The translations under genes and the position numbers were made by a program. From positions 18,745,868-18,809,867 of the forward strand of contig NC_040018.1 in assembly GCF_000972845.2 (NCBI RefSeq): a stretch of DNA of 64,000 nt, read 5' to 3'. Origin of the DNA: Larimichthys crocea. Its lineage: Eukaryota; Chordata; Actinopteri; Sciaenidae. The notes under the pieces are model-generated. The model searched no databases, was not told where the DNA came from, and worked only from the letters and a program-made list of their open reading frames with translations. This document shows, piece after piece, positions 36,365 through 46,740 of this stretch. Positions within the stretch are counted from its first letter, which is position 1; every line of letters begins with the position of its first letter.

Positions 36365-37481
36365 GTAGAGACGCAGCAGGGATTACATGCCTGCACTGAG
36401 ACTACATTTTTTTGGAGGGATTATTATCTATTAGTTGACTTTGTATCTTTTTTTTTTTTCTATTAATGAAACATGCATGTACACAGTAGGCTATTTAATT
36501 TCACTCTACAACACGATAATATTGCCTTTAATTACAGTTAATATGCCTCACCGGTGGCATTCACATTTTGGCTTTACATACCAGGCTTTCTTTAATTTGC
36601 ATCTCTTTTTATGCTGCAACATAGCAGACGTCCGGAAAACCAAGTCTCATGCAGCGTGTCCTGCTGGGTATTAACTCCCATGCATCATGTAATGAAACTT
36701 TGATCAGGGCGCGCTGTATAATGCAACCAGTCAATGCAGCCGACTCAGAGCCATTATACAAATATAAAGACCAGACGTCGGAGGAAATCCTCATGTACGG
36801 TCAGAGGTGTCACATAAGAGGGTCCATTAGACTCCGGCTGCCTTTCATTCCCCCTTTTCTTCAGGTTTTCCACATGTGATGCATTTAAAGAAAAATAAAC
36901 CATTTATTTTGATAAGAACATGCCTTACTGCAGAGTCATAAGAGGAATGATTACACTGATGTGAAGCAAAGGTGGCATGTGTATGTGTGGGTGGGGCCTA
37001 AAGTGCGTGACCCCACTTGTTGTCGCTAATCCTCCGTGAATACTGTCGTCTAATCCTCCTGATTTCTCCTGTCCTGACTACACCTGCCCGTCCCCACCGG
37101 GCTTCAGTGAGGAGGAACAGATGAGGTTTAGTCACGCCAAACAGCGTACAATCCTGTCAAAGTCCAATTCTGTAACACACGCAGCTCTGCTTGTAAACTT
37201 TCTCTAATCCAGCATTTGTGATTGAATTATGCGTCGTCTAAGTTGAATGAAAGGATGGAGGGCTGCGCTGCCGGGGGCTAAATTGCTCTGTAATGTTATT
37301 TTCACGGCTTAAGAGGTTGAGGGCGACATAGTTGAACATGGGGGAGAAAAAAAAATGACAGAACCACTTCTTTGTTTTTTTTTAGATAACAATCACTCAG
37401 CTGTCCTTTCTTGTTTGTCAGATCAATTTGCAGTTTATTCCCTTCACTCTCTCATCCCACCCCTCTCTGTCTCTTTCTTAG
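36365..37481 (+). other. mdga1: Probable mdga1 5' UTR intron
   Basis: Bounded by GTAGAG at 36365 and CCCTCTCTGTCTCTTTCTTAG before 37482, a strong pyrimidine tract. A second strong acceptor-like sequence, CATTCCCCCTTTTCTTCAG, ends at 36864 and could start an alternative untranslated exon. No coding sequence is supported in the intron. Confidence 0.5.
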
Positions 37482-37571
37482 GTTATGAGGGAACTGAGCT
37501 GAACATGGAGCTTTTCTGGATTTTGTTATTTTCTAGTGTCTGTCCTCTCGTCTGGGGCCAAGGTGTTTACG
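37482..37571 (+). CDS. mdga1: mdga1 first coding exon (5' UTR end from 37482, CDS 37505-37571): signal peptide
   Basis: MDGA1 (MAM domain-containing GPI anchor protein 1) is a membrane-anchored Ig-superfamily protein that binds neuroligins and restrains synapse formation. Translation starts at 37505 in a strong context, AACATGG. The peptide MELFWILLFSSVCPLVWGQG is a hydrophobic signal sequence and is followed by VY and the first base (G) of a split codon before a consensus GTAAGA donor (37572). GQGVY then a G-starting codon at phase 1 matches the start of mature mammalian MDGA1 (GQGVYA). MDGA2 shares GQGVY, but linkage to zfand3 favours mdga1. The frame stays open upstream to 37355, but that part is intronic and a strong acceptor sits at 37481. 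All Ig, fibronectin-like and MAM domain exons lie downstream, outside the window. Confidence 0.87.
37485..37502 (+). promoter_or_regulatory. Minimal upstream ORF abutting the mdga1 start codon
   Basis: ATGAGGGAACTGAGCTGA (five codons and stop) begins three bases into the exon and stops two bases before the mdga1 ATG at 37505. The stop-AC-ATG spacing leaves almost no room for reinitiation by forward scanning, so leaky scanning past the weak TTATGA start context is the likely route to the main frame. Confidence 0.7.
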
Positions 37572-38622
37572 GTAAGAACGTGATATTTACAAATGTGTTT
37601 ATTATTATTACATCAATGCATACTTTATTAACTGAGCTCCATCCGCGGCAGCGATGTTAATTTGTTCAATTATTAGTCCATAACCTTAATTAAGGGCTTC
37701 TCTGTGCCACATATTGTCCGGCGTTTCAGTGAGACGCGCTAATAGGAGGCTGGATAATAACTGGCGTTTAAACTACTCCGAGAATAGCTTCAGGGAGATC
37801 GACAGCAAATTAACTCGAGAGAGAGAGATATTACTTCTTAGAAGTCACAGGAGGTGGCTGGGAAAACATCCAGCAGTGTGTAGTGGAGGGGAAAAACCCA
37901 CCTGCTGTAAATCCAATCTAATTCCATTTTAAAGCTGATATTAATCTTTATGGTAAAAAAATTCATATTAGTCTTACAGATTTGTGCTTTATTACACAAA
38001 ATATGATCAAACTTTGAGTTATTAAAGGTTTATGGTTATCACTGAGTGGAGGTTATACTGTAGTATGGTCACTTAACTTAGTGCAGACACACACTCACAA
38101 CAGGTTTCAATAGGAGATGAAATCTGGCAGAGCTCCCTGAGATGAGGCTCCGTCAGGTTAAACAGGACAGTCGCACTGTGCTTTTGAGGATAAAGCAGAG
38201 ATTCTGTCCCCTTCTTAAGACAGCCTCACTGCACTAAAGAGGCTCGGTTTCTTCAGCTACAGGCACCTGTCCAGATATGCAGTCATCCTGTCCCTCCGGG
38301 GTATGGCAAACACACAAACTGATCTGTCAGCTCAGATACTTTGATTTTGATGTTTGAAGGCATGTGGCAGCCATTGAAAACAAGGTCTGTTTAGTCATAG
38401 TAGCACAGAGTGCTGTTGTCACAAGCAATCCCACAGCCTGCCGTCACACTGAGAAATGCTGACAATCTGTCATGTGTTGAAGCATATAGGCCTCTTGTAG
38501 TAGTCCTCGCTAACTAATCAGGCTGCTACCACTCGTACCAGCAGTACTTCATCTGCGGCTGTCAGAATTCATGTATATTATAATTTACAAGGAAAATTCT
38601 CACATCTTTTCTTAGCCTTTAA

Positions 38623-38650
38623 TATATACAGTATATATATATATATATAT
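38623..38650. repeat. (TA)n-rich microsatellite
   Basis: TATATACAGTATATATATAT and a further TA run; partly self-complementary. Confidence 0.85.
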
Positions 38651-40970
38651 GACCACCATTTGACACATTTTTAGAAGCATTACACTGATGTCTTAATACA
38701 CAATAGTGAAGCTTGAAAATCATTTTTTGTGATTCACAGCCGTAGTGTCTGTGTAGTGTGACAGTGCTCGATGAGATATTATATATTTTTTCCCCACTAT
38801 CTATCTTTATAGGAAATGTCAAACACAGCCTTACAATGGAAAAGACTGTACAAGAGTTTTAGTTACACATCACATACTTATCTGGGATTTTTTAAAATAC
38901 CAACAGGTGTATTCCTTACCTGCTGTGATAAAGCCAGGATTTACCGTAAATCTGTTTTGTATTCTTCCAAAATATTTATGGCATACATATATATTTTGTA
39001 AATGTAATATGCTAAAAATGTATTCTGTCCAGAACTTACTTTCAATGCCAGCGATCAATTTGAAGGAGTCTGTGTTCATTTTTTCAATCAGTTGTCTACT
39101 CGTGGAGTGACTTTTATGATCTAGTTATGCTGTCCTGCAGACGGCTCACATCTCCAGTTTGCCCTTGTGCATTCTTGTCCTCATTTATTTTTTTTTTCAT
39201 AATAAGTCGATGAAACAGTTTTTGGTTCTCTACAGGGTGATACGCTGATTGTCATGAAGAATTTGTGCATCCGTGCCTCATGGGCTCTGTCACAAATATG
39301 CAGTGGGTCGAAGCAGAGAGGTGTGCAGTCAGTGCCAGCGGTGTCTGCTGCAGTGATATTCAGTCTTTTTGTATGATAGCTTTTTTCCGCCGGTGTGATC
39401 GGTCACTTGTCTGAGGGAGGAAGAGTCTCAAAAGATTTCTGGGAATCATACTGGCCAGGCTTCATAGGCCCCCGTTTCCCATGTGGCTCGTGTGGTGGTG
39501 GTGCTCAGCTGTGCAACAGCTGGTTATATAGGGAAATGATCATCACTAAAAAGAGTCATTCAATAAGAGCAAATCATTTCACAATTCACACAATTGCAGT
39601 AAACAACACAAGTAGGGAAGATCGGGAATAGAGCCAACGAGTCTGGCACGCTCGCTCGCTGTGTATGCAGATATGCATAAAATGGTTTCCTTCACTTTGG
39701 AATTGTTTAGCACTTGCTCTGGCAGACAGATGCGACTCACAGTCCGTCGGGAGCCGAACAGTGTAAGCGTGCCTGATTGATGTCAGCGCTTTGGACGGCT
39801 GTGAGGTTCATTTACTGTAGCCTTCTCTGGGGTGTTTTTGGATGTGTGCGTTTTTCTCAGCTCAGGCCTGTGAGTCTGTGTGTGCAGGTGTTTTTCACTC
39901 GAGTATATGAGTGTGACTTCATGTGCCAAATGGATGCACGGATGTGAAGTGTGTGAGGTAGCAAACCTGTGAGTCTCTCTGTGTGCGTGCTTTGCTTGTG
40001 TGAGTGGGACGTGTTTGTACGTCAGGCACACTTTTCTTCCCACTGCAACAGTTTGCTGGATTAGCAGGGACCTGTGGATCAGTCACTGTGTCTCTTGTAG
40101 CAGCGTAGTATTGATTGTACTGTGAATTTTGATAGGCTGTCAAAAAGCTTGTAACACCTGTCCATCAAATAGTGATTGGATGGACAAATACACAAAGTAA
40201 ATGCAATGCTGTACTTCAACTTTATGCTGTACTTTTTCACATTAAGTATGTTGAGAGTTGGCGCATGTGAATGACGCATCATTCTTGTACAGTAATGCCC
40301 AGGATTACAGTATATCCAGATTAAATTAAACTTGAAAATCACTGTATGTATATATGCAGGGATGTTCGTGATCAAGTGTGAAGATGCATATAAAAAGCTT
40401 ATCCCCCTGAAAAAAAACCAGCGGTAAAGATGAGAGGAGAGAAGTGAGCTTAATAAACCAGCGTAACAAAGCTTAAGGATTAGGCAAAATTCAGGAAATT
40501 TCAAGACAGTCTCATCGGGTTTGACTCCTCGTCTGAATGGATACGAGATCAATCCAAACAAAGTGTACCAGAAAAATGTCTCTCCATCTTTCTGGTGCTG
40601 CATCATATCAAATTCTGTGAAGCAACAGAGTTCAGGGACACCAAATTATTGACTGCTTGACACCATTAGCTGGTGCTGTAGATGGAATCCAAACTGCATT
40701 AGCTGGCAATATGATGCATGATTATGTGCTTGTTAACAGGAAATGTAATGAACTTAAATCAATGATTTTTTTGGATTTGAGCAAGGCCCTAGCAGCAGCA
40801 GGAGAGTTGAGGCCTTGCCACTGGCCATAGAACAAAGCACGGCAAGAGATGTAGAAAGTGAAAAAGTTTCATATTTAGACATTGCGCAAAATCACTAATC
40901 ACTTTGAAGATGTTGCCCAAGGAAGAATGAAACACCTGAATTCCTTGCTTGTTTTTTTTATTTGCAGCCT

Positions 40971-41015
40971 GTGTATATACATATATGTGTATATACATAT
41001 ATATGTGTGCGTGTC
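40971..41015. repeat. Alternating (TGTATATACATA)n simple repeat
   Basis: Two units of GTGTATATACATATA-type sequence, each close to palindromic, followed by TGTGCGTG. Confidence 0.8.
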
Positions 41016-41449
41016 GATAGGCAACCAACATTTGGGCATCTTTTTAATGGGGAGTTTTACTCGCTGCAGCACAATAGCTTGCCATGGCACATGGGTTGAA
41101 AACCATTGACCTAGAAAGAGATCATTCCAGGTTTAACTGGCCCGGCCACTGGCTCCCTTGTGACTTTAACTCTTCCTCTCCCCACGTCAGCACTTTTTGT
41201 TTGTGTCTCTTTTATGTCTCCTGCTGCTGAGTTTATTTTGGATGCTGAATATTGCCCTTTTCTAATAAGCATCCATAATTTATTGGTGGCTCTGAGGCAA
41301 TGGAGGAGGGGACGGGAGACGGTGATATAAAGAGACTGAAGCATTAAGCTAGAGATGATGATAATCTTTTACCTCCCACAGTCCAACACCTACTATCCTC
41401 CTCCTACTTCTTACCTCTCTGCTTTATTTCTATGTGCACTACACTTACA

Positions 41450-41451
41450 GG
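41450..41451 (+). other. Candidate recursive-splice site in mdga1 intron
   Basis: CACTTACAG|GTAGGT places a 3' splice site directly against a good 5' splice site. A moderately pyrimidine-rich run precedes it. This is pattern only; a CA microsatellite follows, which does not look like an exon. Confidence 0.2.
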
Positions 41452-41459
41452 TAGGTGTG

Positions 41460-41460
<1 letters not shown>

Positions 41461-41494
<34 letters not shown>
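41461..41494. repeat. (CG)3(CA)n microsatellite
   Basis: GCGCGC followed by a pure AC run of about 28 bases, with further GCGC and ATGCAC interruptions to about 41529. A GC-AC alternating run like this can adopt Z-form DNA. Confidence 0.93.
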
Positions 41495-41496
<2 letters not shown>

Positions 41497-41665
41497 GCAC
41501 ACACATGCACATGTATACACGCACACATGCCTCTTTTTGCTTTACATAAATGTGATTGGCAATGACAGAGATGTTAAATGACCTTCCCCTCTATATCACG
41601 TTTAATTAAAGTCCTTGAAATTTAATTAGTGGTGCTCAAACTGTTTTCCAACCTTTAGAATGACC

Positions 41666-41666
<1 letters not shown>

Positions 41667-41732
<66 letters not shown>
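41667..41732. repeat. (GATA)16 microsatellite
   Basis: An uninterrupted GATA tetranucleotide run of 66 bases; very likely polymorphic. The tract also presents many GATA-factor motifs. Confidence 0.97.
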
Positions 41733-43479
41733 AGACATAAGGAGCAGGTCAATATTTGGACAGAAGATTTCAGTGGTTTGTCTGTTTTGAAAGCTTGATT
41801 ATGGTGTCGAGTGCCAGACGATTAGGAGAGCTATTCTTTGCTCAGAACAGATAGCAGATAATGGGTTGGCAGGGTAGCAGAGCTGATGAATGTTGGCAAG
41901 TGTCTTTATTGTTTGTAATGTATATCAAATTCTCTGTTGTTCACCACAACTTAAAATTTAAAATTTAGATGTGAACAACTATATGTATTAGACACGAGTG
42001 GCGGTATCTGTCCCCCCCTTGTCTCCTGTCCCTCCCTCTTTTTGTCTGTCTCCGCTCATCTCTGTCAGTCTCTCTGATCTCATCCCTTCTGCTAAAAATT
42101 TTAGTGCACATGGTGCTTTAATTATCTCTTCATGCTCTCATTTTTTTCTCGCGTTAACTAGGTCCATTGTGCGGCAGCATAGCCCCCGCTGGCTTAATAG
42201 TAAAAGGGTCATACCTTGAGAACATTCACACACATACAGGACGCAACCTCCTTGTTTTGATGCTTAGTCAGCTCATTCTTTGCCACTTTTTTTTTTTTTT
42301 TTTTGGCCTTGACCCTCTCTTTTCATCCTCTCCTCACCTCTCCTCTCCAGTTTCCTATTTTTCTCTCCGGCTGAATGGATATTAAAGCCTGACAACATTT
42401 CTATTAACCCACAGGTCAGTAGCAGAGCCATAGGCCTATGGCCAAAGTGATATGTTGACTGTGGTTTACACTAGCCTTGTTACCTGGGGCTAAAGGATAA
42501 GAGCGCTAAGACAACATCTTGGGAGGTCTGATTTATCACGTTGCCTCCCACCAGTTACGCTCTGAGCCCGGGTTGGGCACAAGGTGGCAAGTAGAGGTGG
42601 GCAGTCTGGCTCTCTGGAGTCCTGAGTAAAGCCTGTCCTTATAAAATGAGTCTATGTATGTCTTTACACCATGGTATTAGCTATCTGCCCGTCTTTTATG
42701 TTTGCCTCATATAATAATGTAGTGGGCAGTGGCAGACATGACAACAAAATGTTTTCTAAAGAAGTGAATTTTCCCTTGAATGGGAAGATTAAAACCACCC
42801 TAGTGTCTGTACTGTATCTATTGGGAGGCAGCTGCAGATTAGTTTCGCTTAACATAAAGACTGGAGACATGTAGATCTTCTCAGGGGATTCTCTGCTCTA
42901 AGTAATCAAGAAGTACATTTTACTAAAGGTATTCACTGAAACCCATTTGATGCTGTTGATTGTGCGACATTTATCTTGTCTGTTTTTCTGTCAACTTGTA
43001 CTATAAAACCTCTTTGATAGTTCTGATTGACTGATTTTAATTAATTAATTTCATGATTAATTTCATTTCCCTGGAAATGTTTCATTGTTTTCCAAGCCAG
43101 CCTTGAAAAAAAAAAATCAAAGCTAGAAGTTTGATGAAGAGGACTGAAATGTTCAGAATCACTGCAGGCTCCAGCAGCCTTGTGTCTACACTAACGTGCT
43201 GACAGACTTATTCTAATTATTTGCTCACAGATCATCATGTAAACGCTCCTTTCTGTCTGTTCACTTTTATTTTTTTACTTTTCACTCTCTCCGTTGATGA
43301 TGTTCTCGTTCATGCAGATCATATCCACACATGCACACGGGAGCCTTTCACACGCGCATACGAATGTGCACACGCTTAAAAATCACTTTACCTCACTGCA
43401 ATTACCTTTCTCTGAACTCATAGATCATTACCTCACACTCACCCACTCTCATCTCTCTGTACCGGGATGTTAGTCACTG

Positions 43480-43532
43480 TTACACACACACACAGTAAGA
43501 AAACACAGGCCCACACACACACACACACACAC
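43480..43532. repeat. Interrupted (AC)n microsatellite
   Basis: Two AC runs (43482-43494 and 43512-43532) separated by AGTAAGAAAACACAGGCCC. Confidence 0.88.
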
Positions 43533-43865
43533 TCACCTCTTTGGATGAGTGGTCTAGAGTGCAACAGGACGACGTGGGTGCCTTGTGAGTGGGAAAAACT
43601 GTCAGGGAGGTTTCACTTTTCTCCTCTGTACTCCTGTCACTCTGTCAGACATCATCAAGCACCTCTTATTTGCCCATCTTCAGGAGGGAATATATACAAA
43701 TGTGTGTCTGCAAGGCAATTTAATCTTTAGATATATTGTAGTGGATGCTAATTTAACAGTTGTGGAAGTGTAGGTGTGTTTTGTGTGCTGTGTTTTTTTT
43801 GTATGTGCGGGTCCTTATCCTGGTGTCTTTGAAAGTGAAGGAACAAGGGCTGTGTGTAGGGTAGG

Positions 43866-43888
43866 GTGTGTGTGTGTGTGTGTGTGTT
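43866..43888. repeat. (GT)n microsatellite
   Basis: Pure GT run of about 22 bases. Confidence 0.92.
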
Positions 43889-44339
43889 TGCATGCATGGA
43901 CATGATAGGGAGGGAACATTTGGCATCTAACTTATTCATGAAGGCGACAGGACGGTTGTGAACAGCGGCAAGAACATGGCTTACATCAGAGACCGTCTGC
44001 CTCCTCCTGCACTTCCCTCAGACTGTCACTCTCTTTCTTCTTCACTGGCTTCTCTTTCACCCTCCTGTCCTTTGTCTTCAGCTCCAGTTTCAGAGACTTT
44101 TTTATTGAATGTTTCTTTTATTTGAATGTTTTCATTTAGAACATTTTCTGATATATATTTTTGAGTGCAGTTTCAAAATCACTGTGCAGATTTTTAAAAT
44201 CTGATTAGAGCATCTTTCAGATTATTGAAATGAAGGTTTTGTTTGTGGAAAAAAATTGTGAGACAATATGTGCAGTTTATTTGTCTGCCACAGTGTCTTT
44301 TTCTGTGATTACCTCTGGGAGGTCCCACAGTTCCTATTA

Positions 44340-45245
44340 CAGTTTTTTCCATTTGCTTAAACACAATTTTGCAAACTAGGCTGGTTTTATCAAAATACTA
44401 ACACAATTCACCAAACCACAAACTTTTGCACCAGATGGCACACACTTCATTCGTATTTGTAGATTTTTCTCTAACCAACTACACACATAATGAAAAGCAC
44501 TCTCATCTTTAGTATGCTTTGCCATAATACTAACATAGTTTTACAACATACAAATTGTAGAGAATTCTTCAGATTGTTCACATGCACAGAAATATTTGCA
44601 GATACGCACACGTGCTATTGAAATATTTATTTTATTTATTTTTCACCAAACAAGTCAGTGCAACATATGCACAGCAGATATATTTACATTGGAGTGAACT
44701 AAAATATGCTCACAAAACAGTAAGCTGAAAAATACAATTGCAGAAAAAATGTCAGAAAAAATAAATACATAAAAAAATAAAGAGGAAAGCAAAATAATTT
44801 GCTGTACACCTACCTCTCACTCTTCCTCCCTCTCTCATTCTCACCCTCCCTCTTCCTCTTCCTCTCTCAGCAATGTCTTCCAAAGATGCTCACCTATGGT
44901 CTTTTATTGCTTACTTCCTGACTGAAGTGTTAACGATTACATAACACCATGTTTGGTACTGTAGGTGGCACATATAGTGGCCAATGAGCTCATGTAGTGT
45001 CATTTTATTTTATAGCGTGTTTTGAAATTGCAAACATGTGACTTTATGTCAGATTGTTGTGTCTTATGCAGAGAACCACGTTCAGTACACTTAAAAAGAG
45101 CCACTTCGAATAGCAAAATGTGTGTAAAGCAGAAAATGTGTTTAAAGTTTTTGGAGATTTGAGATGAGGTTTTGCTTCCTGTGTGTCAGTTTAAATATTT
45201 GTGCTATCCATGTCATTTCAGTGTGTCAGCAACTAGACAAAACTG
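44340..45245. mobile_element. Non-autonomous Tc1/mariner-like element, about 906 bp
   Basis: The left end reads TA|CAGTTTTTTCCATTTGCT and the right end, reverse-complemented, reads TA|CAGTTTTGTCTAGTTGCT. They match at 15 of 18 element positions, with TA on both sides (44338-44339 and 45246-45247). CAGT ends with a TA duplication are the hallmark of Tc1/mariner elements. Inside are A-rich stretches and a C+T-rich tract at 44805-44868, but no transposase frame. Phrases such as AAACACAATTTTGCAAACTA and ACCAGATGGCACACACTTCA look like the inner parts of a fish DNA transposon family. The copy is internally deleted or degenerate and immobile by itself. Confidence 0.75.
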
Positions 45246-45246
45246 T

Positions 45247-45273
45247 ATTGTAGCTACAGACAGTAGCTACAAT
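45247..45273. repeat. Perfect 11-bp inverted repeat (hairpin)
   Basis: ATTGTAGCTAC, five-base spacer AGACA, then GTAGCTACAAT. It starts on the second base of the TA next to the transposon's right end. Confidence 0.95.
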
Positions 45274-46066
45274 ACCCTGCACACATATTTTAAGATATAT
45301 AAAAATAAAAATAGGTAATGCTAATAATAATTGATACCTGATGATGAGACAAACCGTAAAACAGCCTTCTTGCATCAAACTCTGCACATACATTATTCTG
45401 CAAAGTGGGTAACACTAAGGAAAACATATTGAGTTTGAACAATTGACACTGTACAAATCAAACCTTATTTTCATTAAAGTTGGTTACACTATACTAGATC
45501 AGAGTTAATGTGATAATATTTAGTAATCATTTTGACAGTCTCTATCTTTTGGAATTGGCATGCTGTGGCAGTCTTTACAGTAGGTGTAAATCTCCTCAGT
45601 GAGCTTTAAGATATTTGTGATATTGTTGACTCACACTGAGCAAATGGTGGGGTTTCACAGTGTGCAAAGTGCTATGCATACTGGCATCCGTTCTCGCCGC
45701 CTGTCACACCTTCAGCACAGACATATATTGATCTGTCACTTCATAGAAATCCTGCACATAGAACAGCCTGCCAGGGAAAACCATATACAGATATGCTCTG
45801 GCTCAAAGTGCGGCAGGAGGTAATCACACAAACACTGCTAAAACCATACTTTTTGAGACTGCTCCTCCCACATATGTTCTGCCTTTTCCTGTGCTGTGTA
45901 CTGAAACCCCCACCCCCCCCCTAAAATAATAACAACAACACAAATGTAACTGCTGGAGTTGGTTGTGTCCAACTAAACTTTCTGACAGCAGAAAGGGATC
46001 AACGCTGGAAATCTATGTTCTGCTCCTACACATGTCTGGCCTCAATAATTCAGTGATGCGTGGTGC

Positions 46067-46740
46067 TTGGAGATCTCGCCCTCTCCCTCTCTAGCTCTCG
46101 TCCACACTCAAACTTGTTTGCCCTCAGCAGCCAACCGCTCTCCCCTCTCCTACTCTGCTCATGATGGTTTTAGTAAAAAAAAAAAAAAAAAGAAGACTCT
46201 GGAGTTTGAAATGTTTAGCTTGCTACTCTCATACATTCTTTCTCCATGCATGACAACTGGCTCAGACGAGATGTGGTATAATCTGTCGGATATGTTAAAA
46301 AGTTCCCATGTTGTCGGTGTAGCAATTTACTTGTCACCAGCTACACATCCTGATCCGACTCCTCCTCTTCCTCCTCCCTCATTCTGTCTTTACCCATCTA
46401 CTAAAAGTGTACCTGTCAAGAAAGATGTTCCTGTCATCTTCCTCTCTTCTCTTCTTCTCTCTCTGATCCTCTTTTCCTTCCCAGCCATCAATATAGCTAC
46501 CCTTAACATGTCAAAATGGGGCAAAATGTACCAATTCTCTACTTTCATCCTCATTCCATTCTAATTCCCTCTTTTTATCCAAACCCTTTCCACAGATACA
46601 CCCCTTTAACTCCTCATCACTTTTCTTCCTTGCTTGCTCACACTCTCCCTCCTCCCCTCTCCTCCCTATATCCTTTCTCCACACCCAGCACCTCTCTCCT
46701 GCGAAGCCCTGTCATCTTCTCGCTATCATCCGCCGATTCA
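46067..46740 (+). repeat. Long C+T-rich tract
   Basis: About 670 bases dominated by TCC/CTC/CTT on the sense strand, broken by an A16 run at 46175-46190 and some mixed sequence. Several overlapping open frames here are low-complexity and have no protein family. Confidence 0.6.

Noticed and set aside
37355..37504. Upstream in-frame extension of the mdga1 exon to an ATG at 37355
   Set aside because: A strong acceptor at 37481 interrupts it, and the signal peptide at 37505 matches the family start.
40079..40606. 175-residue minus-strand open frame
   Set aside because: It is the longest open frame of the intron, but its residues resemble no protein I know, and there is no splice or family support. 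It is A+T-rich sequence open by chance.
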